Shown here one piece after another: positions 63,678 through 64,000 of a stretch of DNA of 64,000 bases (position 1 is its first letter; each line of letters opens with the position of its first letter). Below the pieces are notes generated by a model. The model did not search any database. It saw only the letters and a list, made by a program, of their open reading frames with translations, and had not been told where the DNA came from. This DNA is from Chloranthus sessilifolius (taxonomy: Eukaryota > Streptophyta > Magnoliopsida > Chloranthales > Chloranthaceae). Location: assembly GCA_021018995.1 (NCBI GenBank), contig CM037596.1, forward strand, positions 9,189,501-9,253,500, read 5' to 3'. The position numbers were made by a program, and so were the translations under genes.

Positions 63678-64000
63678 CACTATAAAAAATAAGACTATTG
63701 GAGACGGCTTTTGGCCGTCTCCAAAGATGTTTAAGTCGTCTCCAATACTATTGGAGACGGCTTCTATGTAGTCTCCAATAGTTCCGTCTCCAATGCCTTT
63801 AGAGACCAAACATTGGAGACGGCTTTTGGCCGTCCCCAATATTTGAGTTTATTGGAGACTGCCATAAGTCATCTCCATTGTCATATCAACGTATGTTGGA
63901 GACGGCTTTTAGCCATCTCCAGCAACAATCTTCAACTATTGGAGACGGCTTCAAGCCGTCTCCAATAAGTTTTACTCTGTTATTGGAGACCGTTACAAAA
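63678..64000 (+). mobile_element. CACTA element, left end (runs off the window)
   Basis: The start CACTATAAAAAATAAGAC is nearly the same as the end of the MITE at 55772-55940. Subterminal repeats GGAGACGGCTT and inverted AAGCCGTCTCC occur about ten times. The preceding tct may be one half of a 3-bp target duplication. The right end lies outside the window. Confidence 0.85.

Overview
This is a piece of a flowering-plant nuclear genome. It is AT-rich and packed with transposable elements. Two host genes can be recognised. The first is the 3' half of a CCR4-type deadenylase gene on the + strand (six spliced exons between 4350 and 5773, and a last exon at 19575-19649 after a 13.8-kb intron). The second is an intronless CRF-type AP2/ERF transcription factor on the - strand (52336-53172). 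Spliced host exons, a CRF gene, DUF659-type hAT, CACTA, tRNA-derived SINEs and chromovirus/copia LTR elements together point to an angiosperm; I cannot place it more closely.

Layout. 1-4349 lies in or upstream of the CCR4-like gene and holds a LINE reverse-transcriptase fragment, a small hAT MITE and a gypsy LTR relic. 4350-19649 is the CCR4-like gene. Its last intron carries a hAT element inserted inside an older hAT element (6149-11399), further MITEs, three elements embedded in TA microsatellites, a long LTR relic with a palindrome array, and SINEs. 19650-33381 has no clear gene: LTR relics, copia and gypsy fragments, foldback elements, a 229-bp MULE-like hairpin element and a foldback element holding a palindrome array. 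33382-46279 is a nearly complete but broken Ty3/gypsy chromovirus (2.48-kb LTRs, TSD ttttg). It sits 12 bp inside the right end of a non-autonomous hAT element (32427-46291). 46292-52335 holds more LTR and hAT relics. 52336-54060 is the CRF gene with its upstream region. 54060-64000 holds a CACTA MITE, a second chromovirus LTR plus gag, a copia element on the - strand with an LTR-like insertion, and the start of a larger CACTA element at the window edge.

Most interesting pattern. At least six places hold dense arrays of a short, self-complementary, CpG-bearing word. Each element family has its own word: TCGATTAATCGA, TCGATCGATCGA, TTTGATCGATCAAA, GCTCGAGCGAG, GGTCGATCGACC, AGTCGATGTCGACT. Several arrays lie just upstream of a TATA box in an LTR. 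In the chromovirus, a second array plus TATA box sits directly before a GC-rich extra ORF between pol and the 3' LTR, as if that ORF had its own promoter. All element boundaries, duplications and divergences were read by eye; nothing was searched or aligned by computer.
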